Source: Rickettsiaceae bacterium (GTDB lineage Bacteria > Pseudomonadota > Alphaproteobacteria > Rickettsiales > Rickettsiaceae). From it: a stretch of 42,689 nt of DNA. Below are positions 13,430 to 22,432 of this stretch, piece after piece. The translations under genes were made by a program, and so were the position numbers. The stretch covers positions 1 through 42,689 of the forward strand of contig JALZUG010000044.1 in assembly GCA_023301685.1 (NCBI GenBank). The letters are read 5' to 3'. The notes under the pieces are model-generated. The model was not told where the DNA came from. It worked only from the letters and a program-made list of their open reading frames with translations, and made no database searches. The first letter of the stretch is position 1. Each line of letters begins with the position of its first letter.

Positions 13430-13795
13430 CTAGGATAAGCCAAGATGTGGGAAGAATGTAAGTTTAACAAGCATAGGAATTATCACCCCAATAACAACCC
13501 ATGATATCCACTTTATATTAGTTTTTAACTCAGCGATGTCTTCTTTTACTTCACTTCTTAACTCAGCGATATCTTCTTTTACTTCACTTCTTAACTCAGC
13601 GATGTCTTCTTTTACTTCATATCTCAAGCCATTTATTTCAGAGCGTAATTCAGCTACAGATAATTTTAAATCACTTTTGCTGACTAAATGATCGTTACTT
13701 TGACGCGTTGCTTTAGCAATTACCAAAGCCACTTCTTTTTTTGCACCAGCTTTGACTAATTCTTCTATTAATTCGTGAGTATCTACTACAGACAT
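13430..13795 (-). CDS. DUF1640-like coiled-coil protein with membrane anchor, second copy
   Basis: A 121-residue relative of the protein at 2077-2376. The head (VDTHELIEELVKAGAKKEVALVIAKA) is followed by a coiled coil and a C-terminal membrane helix (WISWVVIGVIIPMLVKL). The coiled coil contains three near-perfect 11-residue repeats EVKEDIAELRS (residues 60-70, 71-81, 82-92), encoded by 33-bp DNA repeats. Eleven-residue periodicity favours a right-handed or nearly straight helix bundle. It is transcribed alone, opposite to its neighbours. Function of the family is unknown. Confidence 0.75.
   Translation of the reverse strand: MSVVDTHELIEELVKAGAKKEVALVIAKATRQSNDHLVSKSDLKLSVAELRSEINGLRYEVKEDIAELRSEVKEDIAELRSEVKEDIAELKTNIKWISWVVIGVIIPMLVKLTFFPHLGLS
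13520..13618. repeat. Three tandem 33-bp repeats inside the DUF1640-like gene
   Basis: Three 33-bp units encode the EVKEDIAELRS motif; the first two are nearly identical at DNA level and the third diverges at the end. In-frame expansions of this kind lengthen a helical stalk without breaking the reading frame and are likely to vary between isolates. Confidence 0.85.
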
Positions 13796-13870
13796 AATAC
13801 ATTCTTTTAAATAACAATTTTTATTAATATACCATGCAAGGTAACTAGGTACAACTCAATAAAAATTGAC

Positions 13871-13876
13871 TATAAT
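13871..13876 (+). promoter_or_regulatory. Possible -10 element of the small membrane gene
   Basis: A perfect TATAAT lies 36 bases before ATG 13912 in the gap between the divergent gene at 13795 and this gene. No good -35 is seen at 17 bp (only GGTACA), though TTGACT abuts it. Confidence 0.35.
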
Positions 13877-13911
13877 AAACACGCTTGGATATACTAAAAA
13901 TTGCAAGAATT

Positions 13912-14133
13912 ATGTATATCTTAGCCAAGATAATCTGTTATTTATGTATTTATATTTTGCCAAAAATGGTACTAAAAAAGCCTATCAAAATAAAAGAACT
14001 GGTAGTGTTTTTAATACTAGGTTTATATACTGTTCCAACCATGAGGCAGTCTGTAATAGATAATCCCGAAGCTTTTGATTCTATGAATGGCTATATGGAT
14101 TTGTTACTTGCAATATTAGTTGTATTTAGATGA
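13912..14133 (+). CDS. Two-TM small protein, holin candidate
   Basis: A 73-residue protein starting at ATG 13912 (an in-frame TTG at 13885 would add nine residues). It has two membrane helices, AKIICYLCIYILPKMVL and ELVVFLILGLYTVPTM, and an amphipathic hydrophobic C-terminus (YMDLLLAILVVF). Two short helices in a small phage protein are the class II holin layout, yet it is distant from the lysozyme (5 kb) and no family match is recognised. It ends 11 bases before the convergent structural operon. Confidence 0.5.
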   Translation: MYILAKIICYLCIYILPKMVLKKPIKIKELVVFLILGLYTVPTMRQSVIDNPEAFDSMNGYMDLLLAILVVFR

Positions 14134-14144
14134 TACTTATTTTT

Positions 14145-14408
14145 TTAAACCTCAGTTTCATCAAAGCATTTTTTTACTATTTTGCGCATGTTTTTTATAT
14201 TACTTTCCATCTGATCACATCCTTTGTATATAGCTTCCTTTAATGAAATTAGCATAGGATCATCTTTTTTAATCCCACCTCTAAATATAGCTTCTATCCA
14301 GCCTTTTAATTGCTGAACATCTGATGAAAAATGTCCTAAACACTTCATTCCTTCATAATCTATAGGCATATATTCTTCTTTATTTTTATTCTTTTTTGCT
14401 TTACTCAT
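14145..14408 (-). CDS. Small protein at the end of the structural operon
   Basis: An 87-residue charged helical protein (begins MSKAKKNKNKEEYMPIDYEG). Its ATG overlaps the tail-fibre stop (ATGA), so it is coupled to the fibre. Small proteins directly after S74 or tail fibres are often fibre assembly chaperones; the sequence alone does not show this. It is the last gene of the right arm. Confidence 0.6.
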   Translation of the reverse strand: MSKAKKNKNKEEYMPIDYEGMKCLGHFSSDVQQLKGWIEAIFRGGIKKDDPMLISLKEAIYKGCDQMESNIKNMRKIVKKCFDETEV

Positions 14409-17400
14409 GATACCTCACTTAATTTTTGTTCTAATTTTTCTATACGACTAAGCGCATTTTGCAAAACTACCATAGACATCTCAAACAATTTTTGTTTTGC
14501 TACTGTTGGACATGTCTCGTATGTTCCATATACAAACAACTTCTTTACTAATCGCTTTTTGCTTGTTACTACTAAACTTCTTTTTTTTATAGTTTTTATC
14601 TCTACATCTTGATTGTCTTTAATATTTTCAGCAATCATTCTGAGTTTTTGTCCTTCTATATTTTTACTAAGATTTTTCTTAAAAGAGAGCTTATATTTAT
14701 TAACTCCTAATTCCAGTACATCTGCAAATTGCATAATGTTTGGAATAAAATCTTTACTGGTGTTATCTACATATTCTGGAAAGACTTTTGCTAATTTCTC
14801 AGCAATAACTCCATAATAAGTTGCTTTTCCTTCTTTAACTTTGTCCTTATATTCATATTTATATAAATCTATTTGCTTAAATTTTTTTAAGACTTCGTCT
14901 TGTATATCTTTATTAGAAGCTATTATTTCTTTCTTCTTTATAGAGGAAAAAGCGTTAAATTCAGCTGCTCCTATTTTATTTGGTGTTAATATGGCATATT
15001 CTCCAAAGCCTGGATAAACTGTTCCTGTATGACCTGCTACATTCAACCATCCATAATTTCCTGCATGATAAATACTTGCTCCAGGTTCAAAATCCATTCC
15101 TAAAGAACTAACCACTCTATCTCCTGTTCCTTCTTTATCTGAATTAATAGTATACCAATACGTTCTATCATCCACATATCCTCTTGTGGCAGCATCATGA
15201 TCAGTTAAAGGTTCTGGAAGTCCAAATAATCTTTGATTTGCAAAATGAACAGGTCCTAACATATTTATATGAGGAGCACCAAATGGACCGAGATTATTAC
15301 CTAATAGCCTGCCATCAAAAGCATTTATATCTCCGCCTATAGTGAATATATTTTTTCCATGAAAATTAACATGATCAGTTACAGGAAAAGTATGTAAAGA
15401 TTTAGTATCAACATAATCTTTTCTAACTGCATCATCTGCATAAGTCGGTGTTGGTAGGCCAAAAACTCTATGTCCATTCATACGAAACGGACTCATCATG
15501 TGTATTAAACCTGCGTTATATGAGGATAGATTGTTTGCTTCAAGAATATTACCACCTGCACTAATTTTCCCAAATGTAGAAAAATTATACGTGCCTAAAT
15601 TAACATCTCCATTTACTGGCAATGTATTTAAATATGGCAGCGTAGTATTAATATTTTGCCATGTTCCATCACCTCTTAAAAACAAACTATCAGATGCTGG
15701 ATAATTTTCTAATTTAGATATTGGTACTGTACCAAGCCCTATTTCAGGATTACTTATAACTGCATCATTGTTTGTTATTTCTATTCCAGTGCCTGCAATT
15801 AGGCTCCTTTCTATGTAGCTACCTGCTGCATTCCTAGCTACTATGCCATTATTCGCTAAACTTGATAATCCTTGTAGTTCAGGCGACAAATTCAACTCAA
15901 TATTTCCTGAATCTGTTATCGGAGAACCTACAACATCTATTCCAGTACCTCCTGTGATTCCTACCGATGTTACACTACCGCCTCCAATTGTTTCTTTCCA
16001 CTCCGTGCCATTATAGTATTCAAGCCAACCTGTTTCGCTATTAACTCTTATTGTTCCTATATTAGCACTTGCTGGTCTTGACAAAGTGTTTCCTGATGGA
16101 ATTGTTAAGTCTCCATTAGTTATCGTAACGTCCTTTGGAAACACAACATTATCCTCTAATGATATATTTGGAACAGTTGCTGTACCCGCTACCTTAATTT
16201 GGTTTGGTGTACCTTGAACCGATGTTATAGGAGCAGAGCCTGCGCTAACACTCAATAAACGTCCATGCTTATCTGTGCTGATACTTGATGGATTGGCATA
16301 AATTCCAGCAGTTCCAACTTCCTCTAAAGCAATTGCTCCACTATTTGTAATAACTCCTCCTGTTAAACCTGAACCTGCTGTTAATGATGTAACTGGTGAT
16401 ATACCATTTTGTGCATTAGTAATTCTACCTTGACTATCTACTGTTAAAGTTGGATAGGTATAATTACCTGCTGTTACTCCCGTATTACTTAAGGTTAAAT
16501 TTATCGGTTCTTGCAAACCTCCACTACCAACTACATCTCCTTCTAATTCTATACCTGTGTTCAATAAATCATTTAAATAGCCTTGAGCTTGTGTTGCTGC
16601 TGCTGCTGATTGACCTGCAGAAATAGCCGAGTTAGTTGCTGCAGCTGCAGCATGGCTAGCTTGAACTATTGAGGTTTGTGCGTGTGCCAATGACTCACCA
16701 GCATAGTCTTGTGAATCTGATGCTGAAGATGATGCACTAGCGGCTGCACCGACTGCAGCAGTAGCGGCTCCTACTGCTGCAGCTGCAGATCCGCTTGCTG
16801 TTGAAGCCGCACTCCCTGCCGTTGTTGCAGCACCACCCGCTGCTGCTGCTGCACCAGTTGCTGTTACAGATGCCGTTGTTGCCTCTGTCACTGATGCTTG
16901 CGCTAATACTGATGAATTTGTTGCAGCTAATTCAGATGCTTTTGCAGCCGTACTAGCTGTTGTTGCTTGTGTCGACGATGTTGCTGCTGATGTTACATAT
17001 CCTTGTATTGTAGTTAAATAACCTGCAACAGCAGCAGATACGGCAGCCGAAACTCCAACCGCTGTCATATAGTCAGTATCTACAACAGCCGATACAACTT
17101 CGCCTAAAGCATTAACTTTTAACAATGTATCTGCTAAATTTTTAAAACTCAGCTTGTTATTAATTTTTAATTTTTCTCCAACAAGTATAGGTGGTAGCGT
17201 AGTTCCTGCTGGATCATCCTCTAACTTCCAATCTGTTATAGGTGCTACAAAATTATTAACTCCACTTGCATATAATGGATCAAATACTGTTAAAAATCCT
17301 TTAGGTATAGTTTTTCTATCGACATAATCTTTTCCTGCAACTGCCTTTGATAAGGTGCCTGATGTGTTTAATAAAATACCATCAACTAACTCATCCAATG

Positions 17401-17941
17401 CCTGTGCGTTTGTAAATGTATAGCTGTTATTCAAACTATATAAATCTTTTAAAGACTCTGGAACAAGAGCCATAGCTGGATTATCCCAGACAAAATTTAT
17501 ATTTTTGTTTTTAACTATAAAATTAGCATTATCAAATCTTTTAAATATTTGTGCTAATCTAACTTGCGCCATTGCCAGACTGCTTGATATAGCAGTTTTT
17601 GAAGACGTGTTTAAGGTGTTAGGATCACCTGCAAATACTTGCGGAAGCCATGGTCCAGACATTAACCAATCTAATTCTGATAATGGATTAAATGTTGGAT
17701 TCGGTATTGGTGTATTAGTTAATCCTGTTGGGTCTGGGAATATTGCTGCTCCAAGAGTTGGTAAAGTTATATTCAGAGTTTCTAACTTGACTACTAAATT
17801 TTTTAAATCAAGTCTTATGTCTTGAATAATTGGCGAATAATCTCCTATAGTTTCTTTATTTCCAAAAATGGTGTAATTACTTGGAACACGAAGCCTACCT
17901 GTTATTGGAGAGATGAAAGTATAAAATGGAAATATCTTCAT
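14405..17941 (-). CDS. Tail fibre with C-terminal S74 self-cleaving chaperone domain
   Basis: An 1178-residue receptor-binding fibre. The N-terminal third is unique; about residues 300-450 are an Ala/Ser/Thr-rich helical stalk (many AAAxxAxx runs). Then come beta-repeat modules, including two ~66-residue repeats with RxFGLPxPxxxxDAxxxxYVDx (about 800-960), and from about 1000 the intramolecular chaperone domain: FSSIKKKEIIAS, the YGVIAEKLAKVFPEYV block, and a C-terminal coiled coil (LSRIEKLEQKLSE). S74 domains trimerise the fibre, then cut themselves off; the Ser of FSSIKKK is the expected nucleophile region. Start overlaps the patatin stop by ATGA, so fibre and lipase are coproduced. Confidence 0.88.
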   Translation of the reverse strand: MKIFPFYTFISPITGRLRVPSNYTIFGNKETIGDYSPIIQDIRLDLKNLVVKLETLNITLPTLGAAIFPDPTGLTNTPIPNPTFNPLSELDWLMSGPWLPQVFAGDPNTLNTSSKTAISSSLAMAQVRLAQIFKRFDNANFIVKNKNINFVWDNPAMALVPESLKDLYSLNNSYTFTNAQALDELVDGILLNTSGTLSKAVAGKDYVDRKTIPKGFLTVFDPLYASGVNNFVAPITDWKLEDDPAGTTLPPILVGEKLKINNKLSFKNLADTLLKVNALGEVVSAVVDTDYMTAVGVSAAVSAAVAGYLTTIQGYVTSAATSSTQATTASTAAKASELAATNSSVLAQASVTEATTASVTATGAAAAAGGAATTAGSAASTASGSAAAAVGAATAAVGAAASASSSASDSQDYAGESLAHAQTSIVQASHAAAAATNSAISAGQSAAAATQAQGYLNDLLNTGIELEGDVVGSGGLQEPINLTLSNTGVTAGNYTYPTLTVDSQGRITNAQNGISPVTSLTAGSGLTGGVITNSGAIALEEVGTAGIYANPSSISTDKHGRLLSVSAGSAPITSVQGTPNQIKVAGTATVPNISLEDNVVFPKDVTITNGDLTIPSGNTLSRPASANIGTIRVNSETGWLEYYNGTEWKETIGGGSVTSVGITGGTGIDVVGSPITDSGNIELNLSPELQGLSSLANNGIVARNAAGSYIERSLIAGTGIEITNNDAVISNPEIGLGTVPISKLENYPASDSLFLRGDGTWQNINTTLPYLNTLPVNGDVNLGTYNFSTFGKISAGGNILEANNLSSYNAGLIHMMSPFRMNGHRVFGLPTPTYADDAVRKDYVDTKSLHTFPVTDHVNFHGKNIFTIGGDINAFDGRLLGNNLGPFGAPHINMLGPVHFANQRLFGLPEPLTDHDAATRGYVDDRTYWYTINSDKEGTGDRVVSSLGMDFEPGASIYHAGNYGWLNVAGHTGTVYPGFGEYAILTPNKIGAAEFNAFSSIKKKEIIASNKDIQDEVLKKFKQIDLYKYEYKDKVKEGKATYYGVIAEKLAKVFPEYVDNTSKDFIPNIMQFADVLELGVNKYKLSFKKNLSKNIEGQKLRMIAENIKDNQDVEIKTIKKRSLVVTSKKRLVKKLFVYGTYETCPTVAKQKLFEMSMVVLQNALSRIEKLEQKLSEVS

Positions 17942-18945
17942 GCTGTTAAATGCCCTAAAAATGTTGAAATATCATTGCTATCACTGGCGTATTTGCTATC
18001 AACAATATTGCTCAATTCAGTAAACCAACTTGCTTTACTATTATCCAATTCTTGTTCAAAGTTAGCTGGAAATACTGGCTGAAAACGATAATAATAGAAT
18101 TGTTCTAATGTCCTTTGTGACCTAAGTTTTAAATTAAAGTTCACCATTTCCTGAGAACCTAACATTGCTACATTTAATAATTTAAACAATTCTTCAATTA
18201 CTAAATTTGTTGAAGTTAATGACTCATTCCCGTCAAAACCACTACCGCCTAAACCTGTTCCTACGTCAAGTACGCATATCCTGTTTGCGTTTGGCTTTAT
18301 TATTTTTCCTAAATTTATAGCTACTTCTGCTGGATCATTTGCATATATTCCACCATCTATGTACTCATGTCCATTAAAGCTATGCGATGGCAGATATATT
18401 GGTGCAGCAGAAGTAGCACGTGCTACATTGACTATTTGCTCATCATATCCTTTAAATAACGGATCATTATAATTTGAAAAAATCACATATCTACTTAAGT
18501 CTTTTTCAAATGATGGTATTACCACCTTTGTTTTTAGCTGTGATAATGTGTCAGTTCCAAACATCTCAACTAATGTATTTTGCAATACATTGTGTCCTAT
18601 TGTAGAACTGGAATTAGATGATTTGTAGAATGGAGTGCTTGTGATAATCCATGCTAGTTTTTCTAATGTAGTTGGACGAGTTGAATCTACTAACTCGCTG
18701 GTAGTAAATAGTTTCTTTGCTTTTTCCAAAAAAAATGTTTCAAGTTCATCAGGGGATTTACCATAAGCTAAAGCACATGCCAATATTCCTCCTATTGATG
18801 TGCCACATATAACATCAAAATATTTCCACAAATCACTACCGCTAATCCCCCATTGTTGAAGGAATTTTTGTAAGAATCTATTTGGAACATAGCCTCTTCC
18901 ACCACCACCATGTATTGATAATATTCTTACTGTATTACTGTCCAT
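17938..18945 (-). CDS. Patatin-like phospholipase
   Basis: A 335-residue patatin with complete catalytic features: the oxyanion loop GGGGRG (13-18), nucleophile S50 in GTSIG (48-52) and the catalytic Asp in DGG (D197, in EYIDGGIYANDPAEV). Patatins release fatty acids from phospholipids (phospholipase A activity). No signal peptide is seen. It lies inside the structural operon between a candidate ejection protein and the tail fibre and is coupled to the fibre, so it may be a virion or late-expressed enzyme. Rickettsiae use patatins to leave host vacuoles, so a phage-encoded one could damage bacterial or eukaryotic membranes at release; that is inference. Confidence 0.92.
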   Translation of the reverse strand: MDSNTVRILSIHGGGGRGYVPNRFLQKFLQQWGISGSDLWKYFDVICGTSIGGILACALAYGKSPDELETFFLEKAKKLFTTSELVDSTRPTTLEKLAWIITSTPFYKSSNSSSTIGHNVLQNTLVEMFGTDTLSQLKTKVVIPSFEKDLSRYVIFSNYNDPLFKGYDEQIVNVARATSAAPIYLPSHSFNGHEYIDGGIYANDPAEVAINLGKIIKPNANRICVLDVGTGLGGSGFDGNESLTSTNLVIEELFKLLNVAMLGSQEMVNFNLKLRSQRTLEQFYYYRFQPVFPANFEQELDNSKASWFTELSNIVDSKYASDSNDISTFLGHLTA

Positions 18946-18978
18946 AAAACTAGTCTTTTTATTGATTATACATACTTA

Positions 18979-20967
18979 CTATTTCTTCCAAATATCAGTA
19001 TTGAGCATCTTTCCAGTTTCTTTAATAAAAGGATTTCCCAATAGTTTACGCACTGCTTCTCCTTTTGGGCGGTTTTTGTTTTTGTCTAGGTGAGATTTTA
19101 TTTTCGCTCTCATACTAGTTCCATGCTTATCTTGTTCCTGTTCTTCACGTTTAGCAGCTTCTCTAGATAAAGTAACAGGAGTATATCCTGTAAGCTGCTT
19201 CATCCTTACATTAAATGCTACAGCAGCTTTGTTAGTTGGTTTTTCAGCGAACCTAATAGCAGCATCAAGTGCTTTTTTATCTGTTAATAAATGAGACATC
19301 ATTAAACTAGTCGAAACTACTGCAGCTGTAGCATAAGGTGCTGCAAATGCACTTCCACCAGTAAGAAAACCAATAATTGCCTTAGTAGGAGCTGTGCTGG
19401 AAGGGTTAGGTATATTAGTAACCTTTGTTGCCATTGCTTTTGATACCTTAGCCAGTTTATTAATTTTTTCAAAAACTTCTGGTTCTACTAATTTTTCTAA
19501 CACTTTGGCTCTTTTAGGGTCGTTTAATTTATCAGAAAGTTTCGTAAATGAAAAATTATTATTTGAGTATTTTACTACCCCATCTGTAAAAAAATCTTCT
19601 AACTGTTTTCTAGTTTCTTTTTGACCATGTAATTTGTCAGCTTGTTTATGGTATCTGTACCAATCTGAATTAGTTTTTCCATACTCTGCTAAATCTTCAT
19701 TTAAAGCTTTATGAATAGCCTTTAAAGCACCTTGAGCTTTATCCTCTTTTTTCCAATTTATATTAGGGTCTTTCCAGTTAACAATTTTATTTAAAGATCT
19801 TTTTGTTGCTATTAAGTCTTCAACTTTAGCAGGTACACCTTTAATTCCACTTGGGGTGAAGCGTTTTTCATAGTCTTGCAACACGCTCATAACTTTCTTT
19901 TCTCCATCTGATAAAGAGGCGGATTTATTTAATTCATTTCGAGTATTTGTTATTTCTTTTAATAATTCTTTCGGTTGGATTTGAGCACTTTTAGGTAAAA
20001 GGGTATCTCTTTTTGCGTACAATCTTTTTATTGTAGAATCAAGTTTATCAAGATTTTTAATACTAACAGTGCTATCTTTAATTTGATTAATCTGGTCAAT
20101 AGTTCGCTCTATATTTTTCTTATATCGTGATTGCATTAAATCACCAGTTAGAGGAGCTTTTCCAAGTAATTGATCGGCGAGAGCTATTACTTTACTTTCT
20201 GTTACTGCTGCTTTTGGTAGATTAATACCTAAGTCTCTTCCAGCTTTTGCCGATTCTAAGTCTAACTTATTCTTACCCAGTCCAGCTAAAGCTAGTCCTC
20301 CTTTAGTCAACAAATTCCCACTGCCTCTTACAATATTAGGTATGCTAGGAATAGCATTAACGGCTGTTTGTGCTGCGACTCCTTTTCCTATAGTGTTTAA
20401 AGTACCATCTCCCGAGTCTTGAGATTCTGACATTACACCACCAGCAACTCCTGCACCAGCTATATGCAATGGTTGTGCACTTCCACTAAGTGTACCAAAT
20501 GTTTCTAAAGCCTTGCTTCCTATATATTTACCACCTGTCTTAGCTAAACCACCGCTTATCATTTCACCTACGACATGACCAGCTTTATTTATATGTTTCT
20601 GGTCAGGTGGTGTTTCTGTATATCCATTTGTTATTTTGTCGTAAGTATTATCAATAGCTTCTACTGCTGAAGGTATTAAAGGTAATTGTTCAGCATCTGG
20701 ATTTTCTCCTTGGTATTCTTGTGCTTTTCCTATAGGTAGACCTTTTTTGGCTAGATAATTAGCTCCCATAGCTGGTAAGTTATAAGCTAAAGAGGCAAAG
20801 TCCGCTGCTCCACCAATAACACCTGAAGCTAGAGACTTATGAGTAGAGGCTATTCGGTTACCAGCAGTGTATTCTTTCTTAGTCTGTGGCTCATCTATCT
20901 TGTATTGAGACCACTTACTTTGAGAAGGATTAGGTGTACTAGCTCTATACTGCTCCCATTTACTCAT
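18979..20967 (-). CDS. Candidate DNA ejection / internal virion protein
   Basis: A 662-residue protein. The N-terminus holds two W-x-Q-Y repeats (MSKWEQYR, SKWSQYKI), followed by Gly/Ala-rich low-hydrophobic helices (ASGVIGGAADFASLAYNLPAMGANYLAKKG, HIAGAGVAGGVMSES), a long helical Lys/Asn/Leu-rich middle and further small-residue helices near 525-560. Such glycine-rich amphipathic proteins next to two other candidate ejection proteins fit the P22 gp7/gp20/gp16 set, which leaves the capsid and forms a channel through the host envelope. No direct family match is claimed. One base separates it from the gene upstream. Confidence 0.65.
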   Translation of the reverse strand: MSKWEQYRASTPNPSQSKWSQYKIDEPQTKKEYTAGNRIASTHKSLASGVIGGAADFASLAYNLPAMGANYLAKKGLPIGKAQEYQGENPDAEQLPLIPSAVEAIDNTYDKITNGYTETPPDQKHINKAGHVVGEMISGGLAKTGGKYIGSKALETFGTLSGSAQPLHIAGAGVAGGVMSESQDSGDGTLNTIGKGVAAQTAVNAIPSIPNIVRGSGNLLTKGGLALAGLGKNKLDLESAKAGRDLGINLPKAAVTESKVIALADQLLGKAPLTGDLMQSRYKKNIERTIDQINQIKDSTVSIKNLDKLDSTIKRLYAKRDTLLPKSAQIQPKELLKEITNTRNELNKSASLSDGEKKVMSVLQDYEKRFTPSGIKGVPAKVEDLIATKRSLNKIVNWKDPNINWKKEDKAQGALKAIHKALNEDLAEYGKTNSDWYRYHKQADKLHGQKETRKQLEDFFTDGVVKYSNNNFSFTKLSDKLNDPKRAKVLEKLVEPEVFEKINKLAKVSKAMATKVTNIPNPSSTAPTKAIIGFLTGGSAFAAPYATAAVVSTSLMMSHLLTDKKALDAAIRFAEKPTNKAAVAFNVRMKQLTGYTPVTLSREAAKREEQEQDKHGTSMRAKIKSHLDKNKNRPKGEAVRKLLGNPFIKETGKMLNTDIWKK

Positions 20968-20968
20968 A

Positions 20969-22432
20969 TTACTTTACCAACGTTAAAGGTTCATCTGGAT
21001 CATTCAAAGCTGCTTGAACTTTATCTTGGGGGATTCGGAATGGTTCGCCCGCTGAGTTCTGCATAATTACAACTTGATTATCTTGAGTTTCAATAGATTG
21101 TTTATCTGAATTACCAGTTTTATCTGGTTGTTTGGATTTTAACCTTTCTTGCACCCTTCTTTGTACAGCTAAAGAGTTATAAGGTTCAGAATAGCCAAAT
21201 TCATCTTCTAATACTTCTTGGGTTAAATTATCATTATATATTTCTTCTCTTATTTCTTTAGCTCTATTTTTAGCCTCTGTTATAGAAGCATCTGGATTTT
21301 TATCTAAAGACGGAAGAGTAACTAAAAATTGTTCCAAGTCAAAGTTCGTTATTCTACTCCCATAAATTCTTTTTAAATCCTCCATGAGTGGCAATTTGAG
21401 CATTTCTAATTTTGCCTGATTTCTTTCGCTATCAGTGTTGGATTTATTTAAAAACCTTTGCGCTTTAGATAAAAAACCAGTGCCTGCACGTCCTCCGATT
21501 AGACTAGCATCATTTACTTCATCCTTTATAGTTTTAGCTATTGCATCATAAGTATTAGCCGTTCTATTCATATTATTATGCTTTTCTCGGTTTTCGTTTA
21601 TCCATTGAGAATTTTGTGTATGAAAAGTATTTAATGTTTTTTCACTATATTTAGGCTTAGGTGCATTCATCTCATTATCAATTTTTCTATCTTGCATTCC
21701 TAAATGAGTAGATTGAGCATTATGATAATCAGCTTGAGAGTTTGTATTTCTAATATCAGCATGACCTTTTTCCATTTTTAGATTTTGTATTTCCTCAGCT
21801 TCTTTATACTTTTTATTATGATACGGACTTAGATTTTGTAGTATATCAGTAGTTTCTTCTCCGTAGGCTTCTTCTGCATATGGTTCAACTGCGTCTAAAA
21901 AACCATAACCAACAGTAGAGCCATTCGGTTGGTCATAGAATGTCTTACGTTGTTTTGTATCAAAGGAGTTAAATTTTCCAGGATTTTGGCCTGTTGCAAT
22001 TTCAAATTTATTTGATAGGTATTTTGATATTTCTTGAGCCTCTGGACTATTAGCAACGCTAGCATTTCCTAAGTCTCGAATAGCACTTTTATTCTCTCTC
22101 AAGAACTTTACCATAGTCATTTTCTGTTGCTGTTCTTGCTGCATTTGAGCTTCTAAATATGCAGAACGAGAGTTAAGCTCTCCAACCATTTTTAAAATAG
22201 GTGATAATTGTTCTTGCCGTTTAGAATTTGCAGCACCTTTAAGACCGGCACCTAATCCAGCCATTAAAGCATTAGAGTTTCTTTGTGCTGGTCCTTTTGC
22301 TTCTCTATTAGCTTGACCGTTAAAAGCATCCGCATAAGCATCTACTTCAGTTGGTTGGTTTATCAAATCCATTTGAGATTTAATATTATCAGGTCTAAAA
22401 TATTTATTTGTAAAATCATCTTTTAACTCCAT
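20969..22432 (-). CDS. Candidate ejection protein carrying the segment shared with a lipoprotein
   Basis: A 487-residue, Gln/Asn/Lys-rich helical protein without cysteine-rich or membrane regions. Residues 26-74 (INQPTEVDAYADAF onward) match the lipoprotein at 1548-2075 at 42 of 49 positions. The following segment (MQQEQQQKMTMVKFLRENK) is coiled coil. Its ATG is inside the end of the upstream gene with GGAGG 6 bases before it, so the two are coupled. Position between the 392-residue and 662-residue proteins supports an internal virion/ejection role; the molecular function of the shared segment is unknown. Confidence 0.65.
   Translation of the reverse strand: MELKDDFTNKYFRPDNIKSQMDLINQPTEVDAYADAFNGQANREAKGPAQRNSNALMAGLGAGLKGAANSKRQEQLSPILKMVGELNSRSAYLEAQMQQEQQQKMTMVKFLRENKSAIRDLGNASVANSPEAQEISKYLSNKFEIATGQNPGKFNSFDTKQRKTFYDQPNGSTVGYGFLDAVEPYAEEAYGEETTDILQNLSPYHNKKYKEAEEIQNLKMEKGHADIRNTNSQADYHNAQSTHLGMQDRKIDNEMNAPKPKYSEKTLNTFHTQNSQWINENREKHNNMNRTANTYDAIAKTIKDEVNDASLIGGRAGTGFLSKAQRFLNKSNTDSERNQAKLEMLKLPLMEDLKRIYGSRITNFDLEQFLVTLPSLDKNPDASITEAKNRAKEIREEIYNDNLTQEVLEDEFGYSEPYNSLAVQRRVQERLKSKQPDKTGNSDKQSIETQDNQVVIMQNSAGEPFRIPQDKVQAALNDPDEPLTLVK

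Noticed and set aside
17505-17825. Plus-strand frame within the tail-fibre gene
   Set aside because: Shadow of the 1178-residue fibre on the opposite strand.
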